Assembly: GCF_039528175.1 (NCBI RefSeq)
Contig: NZ_BAAALH010000001.1
Span: 1,293,738-1,357,737 of the forward strand
Length of the DNA: 64,000 nt
Origin: Citricoccus alkalitolerans
GTDB taxonomy: Bacteria; Actinomycetota; Actinomycetes; Actinomycetales; Micrococcaceae
Reading direction: 5' to 3'
Shown piece by piece: positions 45,390 to 53,748 of the stretch; position 1 is the stretch's first letter, and every line of letters starts with the position of its first letter. The position numbers were made by a program, and so were the translations under genes. Below the pieces are notes generated by a model that did no database searches, had not been told where the DNA came from, and saw only the letters and a list, made by a program, of their open reading frames with translations.

Positions 45390-46101
45390 ACGCGTGCTGA
45401 TCGTCGAAGACGAGGCCCTGGCGGCAGACACCTACGGGGAGTACCTGGCCCGGGCCGGTGGCTACCGTCAGGTGCACCTCTCCCCCACCCTGGCCGACGC
45501 GGTGCGGTTCCTGTCCACCCAGTGGCGCGAACACGGATCCTTCGGCGTGGACCTGGTGCTGCTGGACATGAACCTGCCGGACGGACACGGCTTGGAGGTG
45601 CTCCGCCGGATGCGGTCGGCGGGATTCACCGGCGCGGTGGTGGCCATGACCGCCGCCACCGACGTACCCACCATCCGCCAGGCCATGGCCCTGGGCGTGG
45701 TCCAGTACCTGGTGAAGCCCTTCGGATATCCCGAGTTCGCCGAGCGCCTGCGGGCGGCGCGGGAGTTGTCCACCGGACTCGCCGGAACCGGTTCGGTCAG
45801 CAGCCAGGCGGAGGTGGACCGGGCGTTCCGCCATCACGGCAGCACCGGCCCGGCCGCCTTGCCCAAGGGACTGACGGAGGGCACCCTCGACGCCATCGTG
45901 CATCTGCTCCGTTCCGACCCGGCGGGCGGACGCAGCGCCGGTGAGGTGGGGGCCGCCGTCGGGACGTCCCGGGTGACGGCACGGCGCTACCTGGAGCACC
46001 TCTTCCGGCAGGGGCTGATGGACCGCTCGCCGCGCTACGGCACTCCGGGCCGGCCGGAGAACGAGTACCGCTGGTCCGGCCGCGGCCCCACGCCCGGATA
46101 G
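45379..46101 (+). CDS. CitB/DctR-type response regulator
   Basis: 240 aa. The receiver domain (about 1-125) has VLIVEDE, phospho-acceptor Asp in LVLLDMNLPDGHG and Lys in YLVKPFGYPEF. The C-terminal region (about 170-235) is a winged helix-turn-helix (GRSAGEVGAAVGTSRVTARRYLEHL) as in CitB/DcuR. It starts inside the kinase gene, so the pair is co-translated. It probably activates dctA when C4-dicarboxylate is present. It converges on prpE with one base between stops. Confidence 0.92.
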   Translation: MTGERVLIVEDEALAADTYGEYLARAGGYRQVHLSPTLADAVRFLSTQWREHGSFGVDLVLLDMNLPDGHGLEVLRRMRSAGFTGAVVAMTAATDVPTIRQAMALGVVQYLVKPFGYPEFAERLRAARELSTGLAGTGSVSSQAEVDRAFRHHGSTGPAALPKGLTEGTLDAIVHLLRSDPAGGRSAGEVGAAVGTSRVTARRYLEHLFRQGLMDRSPRYGTPGRPENEYRWSGRGPTPG

Positions 46102-46102
46102 C

Positions 46103-48097
46103 CTACGGGCCGGTGCGGAGGGTCGGTGCGAGGGCGTCGAGCACGGAACGGTCCTCGATAGTGGAGGGCACCACATACTCCTCGCCATCGGCCATCTGCC
46201 GCATGGTCTTGCGCAGGATCTTCCCGGACCGGGTCTTCGGCAGCGCGTCCACCACGGCCACCTGCTTGAAGTCGGCCACGGCGCCCACCGAGGTGCGGAC
46301 GGTGGCGCGCAGCTCGGCCAGCAGCTCCTCCATCCCGGCGGCGCCCTCGACCTCCACCCCGGATTTGAGCACCACGTAGCCGGAGGCCCGCTGGCCCTTG
46401 AGCGGGTCCGCCACACCGATCACCGCGCACTCGGCCACGGCGGGGTGGGCGGCGAGCGCCTGCTCGAGGGCTCCCGTGGAGAGCCGGTGGCCGGCCACGT
46501 TGATGACATCGTCCGTCCGGCCCATCACGAAGAGGTAGCCCTCCTCGTCCACCAGACCCGAGTCGCCCGTGGCGTAGTACCCCTCGAAGGCGCTGAGGTA
46601 GGAATCGATGAAGCGCTGGTCGTTGCCCCACAACGTGGTCAGGGTCCCCGGTGGCAGGGGCAACCGAAGACAGATGTTGCCCTCGGTCCCGGCCTCCACC
46701 GGCTGCCCGCTCCCGTCCAGGATCTCCACGGCGTAGCCCGGAGCGGGCCGGGTGCAGGAACCGGTTTTGACGGGCAGCGCCTCCAGCCCCACCGGGTTGG
46801 CGGCGATCGGCCAGCCCGTCTCGGTCTGCCACCAGTTGTCCACGATCGGCACGCCCAGCAGGTCACCGATCCAGCCCTGGGTCTCCGGATCCAGGCGCTC
46901 CCCCGCCGCGAACAGGGTCTGGAGTGCCGACAGGTCGTGGTCCCCCGCCAGGGTTCCCTCCGGGTCCACCTTGCGGATGGCCCGCAGGGCGGTCGGTGCC
47001 GTGAACAATGAGCGCACCCCGTGCTGGGCGGCCACCCGCCAGAACGCCCCGGCATCCGGGGTCCCGACGGGCTTGCCCTCATACAGCACGGTGGTGGCCC
47101 CGACCAGAAGCGGCGCGTAGACGATGTAGGAATGCCCCACCACCCAGCCGACGTCCGAGGCGGTGAACATCGTCTGGCCGGGGCCGACGTCGTAGATGTT
47201 CGCCATGGTCCAGGCCAGGGCGACCGCATGCCCACCATGGTCCCGGACCACACCTTTGGGCGAGCCGGTGGTGCCGGATGTGTAGAGGATGTACAGCGGA
47301 TCCGAGCCCGCCACATCCACCGGCGCCGCCGGCTCGGCCTCGGCCATGGCCTCGTCCCAGTCAATCCACCGGGTCACAGCCTCGGGTGCGTTCCCGACCT
47401 CATTCCCGACGCCGGCCCGCACGCTGGCCCGCGCCCACTCCAAGCTGGTCTCGAAACCCTCACGTTGCTTGGCCACCACGGCCCCGACCCGGTGCTGCGC
47501 CAGGGCCACGGCCTCGGCCACCGATGGCAGGTACTCCACCCGCCGATTCGGCTCGATGCCCCCCGATGAGGTCACGATCGCCGTCGGCTTCGCGTCGTCG
47601 ATGCGCGCCGCCAGCTCCCGGGCGGCGAATCCGCCGAACACCACGGAGTGCACCGCTCCGATCCTGGCGCAGGCCAGCATGGCGACGTGCGCCTCCGGCG
47701 TCATCGGCAGGTAGATGACCACTCGGTCGCCGCGGCCGACTCCCAAGGACACCAGCGCTCCGGCGAAGCGGGACACCCGGTCGGTCAGGTCCGCGTAGCT
47801 GATGTGCTCCACGGTGCCGAGCACCGCCGAGTCATAGATGATCGCAGTGCGTTCGCCGTGACCTGCCGCCACGTGCCGGTCCAGACAGTTCACCGCCGTG
47901 TTCAACCGGGCCCCGGGGAACCACCGGTAGATCGGTGCCTCCGCATCGTCCAGCGCCCGGGTGGGCGCCTCGGTCCAGTCGATGGCAGCGGCCGCCTCCA
48001 GCCAGAATCCCTCCGGGTCCTCGATGGACCTGCGATAGACGGACTCGTACGACTCGGAGGGCGGGGTGGGCTCACGCATGGAGGACGTTGAGGACAT
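46103..48097 (-). CDS. prpE: Propionate--CoA ligase (propionyl-CoA synthetase)
   Basis: AMP-forming ligase (664 aa) making propionyl-CoA from propionate, the entry step of the methylcitrate cycle. Motifs: YTSGTTGSPKGVVRDHGG (P-loop), WWQTETGWPI, and C-terminal PKTRSGKILRKTMR with the acetylatable lysine. SSGGIEPNRRVEYLP is typical of PrpE rather than Acs. It is divergent from the gntR-prpDBC operon; acetate may also be used. No Shine-Dalgarno: TACCTT lies 6 bases before the ATG. A GntR-type palindrome lies about 40 bases upstream. Confidence 0.92.
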   Translation of the reverse strand: MSSTSSMREPTPPSESYESVYRRSIEDPEGFWLEAAAAIDWTEAPTRALDDAEAPIYRWFPGARLNTAVNCLDRHVAAGHGERTAIIYDSAVLGTVEHISYADLTDRVSRFAGALVSLGVGRGDRVVIYLPMTPEAHVAMLACARIGAVHSVVFGGFAARELAARIDDAKPTAIVTSSGGIEPNRRVEYLPSVAEAVALAQHRVGAVVAKQREGFETSLEWARASVRAGVGNEVGNAPEAVTRWIDWDEAMAEAEPAAPVDVAGSDPLYILYTSGTTGSPKGVVRDHGGHAVALAWTMANIYDVGPGQTMFTASDVGWVVGHSYIVYAPLLVGATTVLYEGKPVGTPDAGAFWRVAAQHGVRSLFTAPTALRAIRKVDPEGTLAGDHDLSALQTLFAAGERLDPETQGWIGDLLGVPIVDNWWQTETGWPIAANPVGLEALPVKTGSCTRPAPGYAVEILDGSGQPVEAGTEGNICLRLPLPPGTLTTLWGNDQRFIDSYLSAFEGYYATGDSGLVDEEGYLFVMGRTDDVINVAGHRLSTGALEQALAAHPAVAECAVIGVADPLKGQRASGYVVLKSGVEVEGAAGMEELLAELRATVRTSVGAVADFKQVAVVDALPKTRSGKILRKTMRQMADGEEYVVPSTIEDRSVLDALAPTLRTGP

Positions 48098-48103
48098 GGG
48101 ACC

Positions 48104-48109
48104 AAGGTA
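48104..48109 (-). promoter_or_regulatory. Leaderless -10 element of prpE
   Basis: TACCTT-N6-ATG on the minus strand, with a weak -35 (GTGGAC) about 18 bases further upstream. The first operator copy lies just beyond this -35. Confidence 0.5.
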
Positions 48110-48135
48110 GGACGTGAGTCACGCCACGTCCACCC

Positions 48136-48152
48136 TGTGTATACGCAAGACC
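48136..48152. promoter_or_regulatory. GntR operator copy 1 (prpE side)
   Basis: TGTGTATACGCAAGACC, containing a near-perfect GTGTATACRC palindrome. 15 of 17 bases match copy 2 at 48220-48236. The TGTATAC core fits FadR/FCD-type GntR sites. Confidence 0.6.
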
Positions 48153-48219
48153 GTTCAAAGTCCGAAGAATGGGCCGAATTTGGTCGGATTTTCCCCTGAA
48201 TCGCCCAGGTTCAGCTTTT

Positions 48220-48236
48220 TGTGTATACACTAGACC
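48220..48236. promoter_or_regulatory. GntR operator copy 2 overlapping the gntR promoter
   Basis: TGTGTATACACTAGACC with the perfect palindrome GTGTATACAC (48221-48230). It overlaps the -10-like TACACT (48226-48231) that lies 7 bases before GTG 48239. Binding here would block transcription of gntR-prpDBC (autorepression). Confidence 0.6.
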
Positions 48237-48238
48237 CT

Positions 48239-48958
48239 GTGAGAGCCAGTGAACGTGCATACCGGACGCTGCGGCAGGAGATCATCGAGGGTCAGCTGCC
48301 TCCCGGATCGGTCCTGGGCGAGGTCGAGCAGTCGGCCCGCCTGGGCCTGTCCCGCACGCCGTTGCGCGAGGCCATCGGGCGCCTGGTCTCCGAAGGCCTG
48401 GCCGCTCCCTCCAGCGGTCGCGGAACCGTGGTCACGGAGGTCTCCCTGAACGAGGCCGACGACCTGTTCGACTTGCGCACGGTGCTCGAGGTGCTGGCCG
48501 CGCGTCGGGCCGCGGCGCACGCCGACCCCGACGCTTTCGCTCAGCTGGCCGCACGCTTCGAATCCGCCGTGGAACCACTGCGCCACGGAGAGGACCCAGC
48601 GGCCTACTACGAATTGACCACGGAGCTGGACGCCGCTGTGGATGCCGCCTGTGCCAACGCCTACCTGGCCCAGCACCTGCGTTCCCTGCGCGTTCACCTC
48701 GCCCGGCTTCGCCGCTTCTCCCGGAACGACCCGGCGCGGCTGGCGGCGTCGGCCACGGAGCATGCCTCCATCGCCCGGGCCCTGGCCGATCGGAACCCCG
48801 AACTGGCCGCCGCGACCACCACCCTGCACCTGCACCACGCCCTGGCACACCTGCAGTCGCACCAGCCCGCCGGACCCCAGATCCACCAGTCCGGACCGGC
48901 CGAACCAACCGGACCCACCCCCGACCACCCCACATCCGCCTTGGAGAGGACCCCATGA
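48239..48958 (+). CDS. GntR-family (FCD) regulator of the prp genes
   Basis: 239-aa FadR-subfamily repressor. N-terminal winged helix (about 5-70; YRTLRQEIIEGQLPPGSVLGE, then LSRTPLREAIGRLVSEGL) and a C-terminal FCD ligand domain (about 80-215), followed by a Pro/His/Gln-rich tail. GTG 48239 is chosen because TACACT lies 7 bases upstream (leaderless) and homology begins there; GTG 48221 would fall inside the operator palindrome. The stop overlaps the prpD start (ATGA), so it is the first gene of the operon. The ligand is probably a methylcitrate-cycle intermediate (inferred). Confidence 0.88.
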   Translation: MRASERAYRTLRQEIIEGQLPPGSVLGEVEQSARLGLSRTPLREAIGRLVSEGLAAPSSGRGTVVTEVSLNEADDLFDLRTVLEVLAARRAAAHADPDAFAQLAARFESAVEPLRHGEDPAAYYELTTELDAAVDAACANAYLAQHLRSLRVHLARLRRFSRNDPARLAASATEHASIARALADRNPELAAATTTLHLHHALAHLQSHQPAGPQIHQSGPAEPTGPTPDHPTSALERTP

Positions 48959-50472
48959 TCAACCACGACGTCCGCGTCTACCGTTCCGAAGAAAACCTGC
49001 AGCGTCAGGACCAGCTCGCCTGGAAGATGGCCGAGGTTGCCACCGACACCGTGGCCATCGACCCCGAGGTGGAGGAGATGGTCATCAATCGGATCATCGA
49101 CAACGCGTCGGTGGCCATCGCCTCCCTGAACCGCGGACCGATCGTCGCCGCCCGTGCACAGGCCCTGACCCACGCACCCACGTCCGGCGGACAGGGCGCC
49201 TCCGTCTTCGGCATCACCGAGAAGGTCTCCCCGGAATGGGCCGCCTGGGCCAACGGCGTGGCCGTGCGTGAGCTGGACTACCATGACACCTTCCTGGCCG
49301 CCGAGTACTCCCATCCCGGGGACAACATCCCACCGATCCTGGCCGTCGCCCAGCACAGTGGTGCCAGCGGCGTCGACCTGATCCGCGGCATCGCCACCGG
49401 CTACGAACTCCAGGTGGACCTGGTCAAGGCCATCTGCCTGCACGCCCACAAGATCGATCATGTGGCCCACCTCGGCCCCTCAGCCTCGGCCGGCATCGGG
49501 ACCCTGCTGGGCCTGGACACCGAGACGATCTTCCAGTCCATCGGCCAGGGCCTGCACACGACGACGGCCACCCGCCAGTCCCGCAAGGGCGAGATCTCCA
49601 CGTGGAAGGCCCACGCCCCGGCCTTCGCCGGCAAGATGGCCGTCGAATCTGCCGACCGTGCCATGCGCGGCCAGACCTCGCCAGTGCCGATCTATGAGGG
49701 CGAGGACGGGGTCATCGCCTGGATGCTGGACGGACCGGACGCGCAGTACACGGTGCCCCTGCCGGAGCCCGGCGAGGCCAAGCGCGCCATCCTGGACACC
49801 TACACCAAGGAGCATTCCGCCGAGTACCAGGCCCAGGCCTGGATCGACCTCGCGCGCAAGCTGCACGGCGAGCACCCCGAGCTGGCCGATCCCGCCAACG
49901 TCGCCTCGATCGTCATCCACACCTCACACCACACGCACTACGTGATCGGGTCCGGCGCGAACGATCCGCAGAAGTATGACCCGAAGGCCTCCCGCGAGAC
50001 CCTCGACCACTCCATCCCGTACATCTTCACGGTGGCCCTGCAGGACGGCGCGTGGCATCACGTGGACTCCTACTCCCCGGAGCGGGCCGGACGGCCGGAC
50101 ACCGTGGAACTGTGGCACAGGGTCACCACCGAGGAGGACCAGGAGTGGACCCGCCGGTACCACTCCCTGGACATCTCGGAGAAGGCCTTCGGTGGCCGGG
50201 TTGTCATCACCACCGCCTCGGGTGAGACCATCACGGACGAGATCGCCGTGGCCGATGCCCACCCGCTGGGTGCCCGCCCGTTCGCCCGGGAGCAGTACAT
50301 CCACAAGTTCCGCACCCTGGCCGAGGGCCTCGTGTCCCCGGAGGAGATCGAGCGCTTCCTCGACGCCGCCCAGCGCACCGCCTCCCTCCGCGCTGGCGAG
50401 CTGGACCAGCTGAACATCACCGCGGCCCCCGGCGTCATCGACCTGGCCGATGCCCCGAAGGGACTCTTCTGA
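48955..50472 (+). CDS. prpD: 2-methylcitrate dehydratase
   Basis: MmgE/PrpD-family dehydratase (505 aa) converting 2-methylcitrate to 2-methyl-cis-aconitate. Typical segments: AVRELDYHDTFLAAEYSHPGDN, GIATGYELQVDL, and the C-terminal PLGARPFAREQYIHKF. It is iron-sulfur independent, so an aconitase from elsewhere would hydrate the product. The ATG overlaps the gntR stop, and its stop shares a base with the prpB start (TGATG). Confidence 0.96.
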   Translation: MINHDVRVYRSEENLQRQDQLAWKMAEVATDTVAIDPEVEEMVINRIIDNASVAIASLNRGPIVAARAQALTHAPTSGGQGASVFGITEKVSPEWAAWANGVAVRELDYHDTFLAAEYSHPGDNIPPILAVAQHSGASGVDLIRGIATGYELQVDLVKAICLHAHKIDHVAHLGPSASAGIGTLLGLDTETIFQSIGQGLHTTTATRQSRKGEISTWKAHAPAFAGKMAVESADRAMRGQTSPVPIYEGEDGVIAWMLDGPDAQYTVPLPEPGEAKRAILDTYTKEHSAEYQAQAWIDLARKLHGEHPELADPANVASIVIHTSHHTHYVIGSGANDPQKYDPKASRETLDHSIPYIFTVALQDGAWHHVDSYSPERAGRPDTVELWHRVTTEEDQEWTRRYHSLDISEKAFGGRVVITTASGETITDEIAVADAHPLGARPFAREQYIHKFRTLAEGLVSPEEIERFLDAAQRTASLRAGELDQLNITAAPGVIDLADAPKGLF

Positions 50473-51413
50473 TGCTGTACTCATCACTGACTGCCGCCGA
50501 GAAGCGCGCCCGCCTGCGGCAACTGCTGGAACCTGGTGCCGCCGTGCAGTTCCCCGGGGCCTACACACCACTCTCCGGCAAACTGGTGGAGGAGCAGGGG
50601 TTCCAGGGGCTGTACATCTCCGGCGCGGTGCTGGCCAACGAGTTGGCCCTGCCGGACATCGGCCTGACCACGCTGACGGAGGTGGCCCAGCGGGCCGGAC
50701 AGATCGCCCGCGTCACGGACCTGCCGGCCATCGTGGACGCGGACACCGGCTTCGGCGAGCCGATGAACGTGGCCCGGACCATCCAGGAATTGGAGAACGC
50801 CGGGCTCGCCGGATGTCACATCGAGGACCAGATCAACCCCAAGCGCTGTGGCCACCTGGACAACAAGGCCGTGGTGGACCTGGCCACGGCCACTCAGCGG
50901 GTGGCGGCGGCTGCGAGCGCCCGCCGGGATGAGAACTTCCTGGTCATGGCCCGCACCGACATCCGTGGGGTGGACGGCGCCGGCGGGCTGAACGGGGCCA
51001 TCGACCGGGCTAAAGCCCTGGTAGACGCCGGCGCGGACTCCATCTTCCCGGAGGCCATGAAGGACCTGTCCGAGTTCGAGGCCGTCTGCAACGCCGTGGA
51101 CGTGCCCGTCCTGGCCAACATGACGGAGTTCGGCAAGTCCGAGCTGTTCACCCGCGAACAGCTGGCCTCCGCCGGCGTGGCCCTCGTGATCTACCCGGTG
51201 ACACTGCTGCGCTCGGCCTTGGGCGCCATGGAGCGTACCTTGTCCACCATCCGCTCCGAGGGTACCCAGCAGGACGCCGTCGGTGAGATGCTGACCAGGG
51301 CACGCCTCTACGAGCTCGTGGACTACGAGGGCTACAACGGCTTCGATTCCTCCGTCTTCAACTTCCCGGTTCCGGGACTGGAGACCCGGACGGACTCCGG
51401 CGCAGACGCCTGA
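50472..51413 (+). CDS. prpB: 2-methylisocitrate lyase
   Basis: Cleaves 2-methylisocitrate to pyruvate and succinate (313 aa; PEP mutase/isocitrate lyase superfamily). The catalytic motif KRCGHL is within IEDQINPKRCGHLDNK. Metal-binding VDADTGFGEP and NMTEFGKSELFT are also characteristic. Translationally coupled to prpD (TGATG). Confidence 0.96.
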   Translation: MLYSSLTAAEKRARLRQLLEPGAAVQFPGAYTPLSGKLVEEQGFQGLYISGAVLANELALPDIGLTTLTEVAQRAGQIARVTDLPAIVDADTGFGEPMNVARTIQELENAGLAGCHIEDQINPKRCGHLDNKAVVDLATATQRVAAAASARRDENFLVMARTDIRGVDGAGGLNGAIDRAKALVDAGADSIFPEAMKDLSEFEAVCNAVDVPVLANMTEFGKSELFTREQLASAGVALVIYPVTLLRSALGAMERTLSTIRSEGTQQDAVGEMLTRARLYELVDYEGYNGFDSSVFNFPVPGLETRTDSGADA

Positions 51414-51447
51414 ACCGACCCGAACCCCGTCCCGAAAGGACTCTCCC

Positions 51448-52602
51448 ATGACTGACACTGAGATCAAGAAGGGCCTCGCTGGAGTGGTGGCGGACTACAC
51501 CGCCATCTCCAAGGTCAACCCGGACACCAACTCCCTGCTCTACCGTGGCTATCCCGTGCAGGAGCTGGCCGCGTCTCTGCCGTTCGAGTCCGTGGCCTAC
51601 CTTCTGTGGAACGGTGAGCTGCCCACGGACGCCCAGCTGGCTGCCTTCACGGACCACGAGCGCTCCAACCGTGCCCTGTCCCCGGATGTCAAGACCGCCT
51701 TGGACGTGTTGCCGGTTGACTGCCATCCGATGGACTCGGTCCGTACCGCCGTGTCCATCCTGGGCGCCCAGCACCCGCAGTCGGAGGACTCCTCCCCGGA
51801 GGCCGAGATGGAGAAAGCGACGACCCTGTTCGCCCAGCTGCCCGCCGTTGTCGCCTATGAGCAGCGCCGACGCACCGCCGGTGGCCCGACCGAGCCGGTG
51901 CCGCCCCGGGAGGACCTGGACTACGCCCAGAACTTCCTGTGGATGACCTTCGGCGAGGAGGCCGATCCCGCTGTCGTCGATGCGTTCCGCGTCTCGATGG
52001 TGCTCTACGCAGAGCATTCCTTCAACGCCTCCACCTTCACCGCACGCGTCATCACCTCCACCCTGTCCGATCTGCATTCGGCGGTCACCGGCGCCATCGG
52101 CGCACTCAAGGGCTCCCTGCACGGCGGCGCCAACGAGGCCGTCATGCACACCTTCGATGAGATCGGAATCCGGCCGGACGAATCCCAGGATCAGGCCAAG
52201 GACCGCGCCAAGGCTTGGATGCAGGACGCTCTGGCCCAGAAGAAGAAGGTCATGGGCTTCGGCCACCGCGTGTACAAGCATGGCGACTCCCGCGTTCCGA
52301 CCATGAAGAAGGCGCTCGACGCGATGATCGAGCACTTCGGCCGCCACGAGATCCTCGGACTGTACAACGGGCTCGAGCAGGCCATGGACGAGGCCAAGGC
52401 CATCAAGCCGAACCTCGACTATCCCGCCGGCCCCACGTATCACCTGATGGGTTTCGACACCGAGCTGTTCACCCCGTTGTTCATCGCCGCCCGCGTCACC
52501 GGGTGGACCGCGCACATCATGGAGCAGCGCGCCAGCAATTCGTTGATCCGTCCGCTGTCCGCCTACAACGGTCCGGACGAACGGCACGTGCCGGGCGCCT
52601 GA
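51448..52602 (+). CDS. prpC: 2-methylcitrate synthase
   Basis: Condenses propionyl-CoA with oxaloacetate to 2-methylcitrate (384 aa), with likely side activity as citrate synthase. Citrate-synthase residues: EHSFNASTF, GSLHGGANEAV and MGFGHRVYKHGDSR, the last in the form typical of PrpC. AAAGGA is 8 bases before the ATG. Last gene of gntR-prpD-prpB-prpC; convergent with the lipoprotein gene. Confidence 0.94.
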   Translation: MTDTEIKKGLAGVVADYTAISKVNPDTNSLLYRGYPVQELAASLPFESVAYLLWNGELPTDAQLAAFTDHERSNRALSPDVKTALDVLPVDCHPMDSVRTAVSILGAQHPQSEDSSPEAEMEKATTLFAQLPAVVAYEQRRRTAGGPTEPVPPREDLDYAQNFLWMTFGEEADPAVVDAFRVSMVLYAEHSFNASTFTARVITSTLSDLHSAVTGAIGALKGSLHGGANEAVMHTFDEIGIRPDESQDQAKDRAKAWMQDALAQKKKVMGFGHRVYKHGDSRVPTMKKALDAMIEHFGRHEILGLYNGLEQAMDEAKAIKPNLDYPAGPTYHLMGFDTELFTPLFIAARVTGWTAHIMEQRASNSLIRPLSAYNGPDERHVPGA

Positions 52603-52638
52603 GCCTGACTGCACCGGTATTCCGGCAGCGGGCTCAGG
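52598..52638. terminator. Putative bidirectional hairpin after prpC
   Basis: CCTGAGCC (52598-52605) and GGCTCAGG (52631-52638) are exact complements with CCGG-TATT-CCGG nested inside. It spans the prpC stop and the end of the convergent lipoprotein gene. No T-tract. Confidence 0.4.
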
Positions 52639-53563
52639 GGACCTCGACCTCCATGGAGGTGGCGACGGACCGTAGCTGGTCATACTCTTCGGTCTCGAGG
52701 AACGCCCTCATGGCCTCCTCGCCCTCGAGGCCGGTGACCTCCTCCGCCGTGTCCTGGGTGACGCTGCCGGACAGGAAGGTGGTCGTCCCCTCGGCGTGGC
52801 CGTCCGCTGAAGGCTGCGCGTAGAACCACGAGGACCAGAAGGAATCGTCCGTCGCCTCGGGGTCGAGGTCTTCGGCCACGTTGACCACCTGCACGGACAA
52901 CAGGAATTGCCCGCCCTCGAAGCTCTGAGGGTCCGGCCAGTCCTCGCTGGCCTGGTAGAGGGAGGCCCGGTACCAGACGGGCCCGGAGCCCGGGGCGTCC
53001 GGTGACTCGTTGCCCGGGATGTCCATCAGTTCCTCGGTCTCCAGGACCTCCATCACATCCGGCTTGGGACCGTCGTTGTCCGTGGGACCGACCCCGGTGG
53101 TGGTCCGGTACTCCAGGGTGCCCACGGGATTCCGGAAGAGCACCACCTCGTAGGGCACACCCAGATAGTCCAGGAACTCCTCGCTGTAGTCCTCCTGACT
53201 CGCGCTCCAGGTCTCCGGGAAACTCCAGGTGAAGATGCCGGACTCTGAGGTGTAGCTCTGGGTGAGCCCCGTAGCCTGCTCTCCGGACGTGCTGGCGGTC
53301 GGCGAGGCGGAGGCCGTCTCGGTGACGGTGACGCTCGCGGTAGCCGTGGCACGGGGAGTCGCGGCCTCCGAGACGGTCTCGACCGGGATCGAACTGGGAT
53401 CGCTCGTGGCCAAGGATGATTCCGCCGGCACGTCACCGGTCCCGCAGGCGCTCAGCACCACTGCGGCACCGAGCCCGAATCCCACGGCGGCCACCAGGCG
53501 GCGGCGAGCGACCCCTCGGGCGCATCGCCCTACCTCGAAGGCCTGATCAGCGGTGCTGTTCAT
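52634..53563 (-). CDS. Putative lipoprotein of unknown function
   Basis: 309-aa exported protein. N-terminal Arg-rich stretch (ARGVARRR), hydrophobic segment and lipobox LSAC place it as a lipid-anchored surface protein, with Cys at about residue 40. A Thr/Ser/Ala-rich linker (about 50-100) leads to a globular acidic domain beginning near SGIFTWSFPETWSA. I do not recognise the domain. ATG 53563 has GAGGGG 6 bases upstream. It stands alone: convergent with prpC and 185 bases after xerD. Confidence 0.75.
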   Translation of the reverse strand: MNSTADQAFEVGRCARGVARRRLVAAVGFGLGAAVVLSACGTGDVPAESSLATSDPSSIPVETVSEAATPRATATASVTVTETASASPTASTSGEQATGLTQSYTSESGIFTWSFPETWSASQEDYSEEFLDYLGVPYEVVLFRNPVGTLEYRTTTGVGPTDNDGPKPDVMEVLETEELMDIPGNESPDAPGSGPVWYRASLYQASEDWPDPQSFEGGQFLLSVQVVNVAEDLDPEATDDSFWSSWFYAQPSADGHAEGTTTFLSGSVTQDTAEEVTGLEGEEAMRAFLETEEYDQLRSVATSMEVEVP

Positions 53564-53748
53564 CAAGATCCCCTCGTCTGCCTCCGGGTGCTCCGTACAG
53601 CACCGCTTCGGCGGGTGGTGGTCCGGTGGTGGCCGGGCCGTCCTCCGACCGCGGGACGTCGTCCGACACTCACCATCTGAGCATCAACCCGCGATCGATG
53701 TCATCACCGTCCGGCCCGACGTTGTGGGATCGTGATGCCCTCCCCGGC

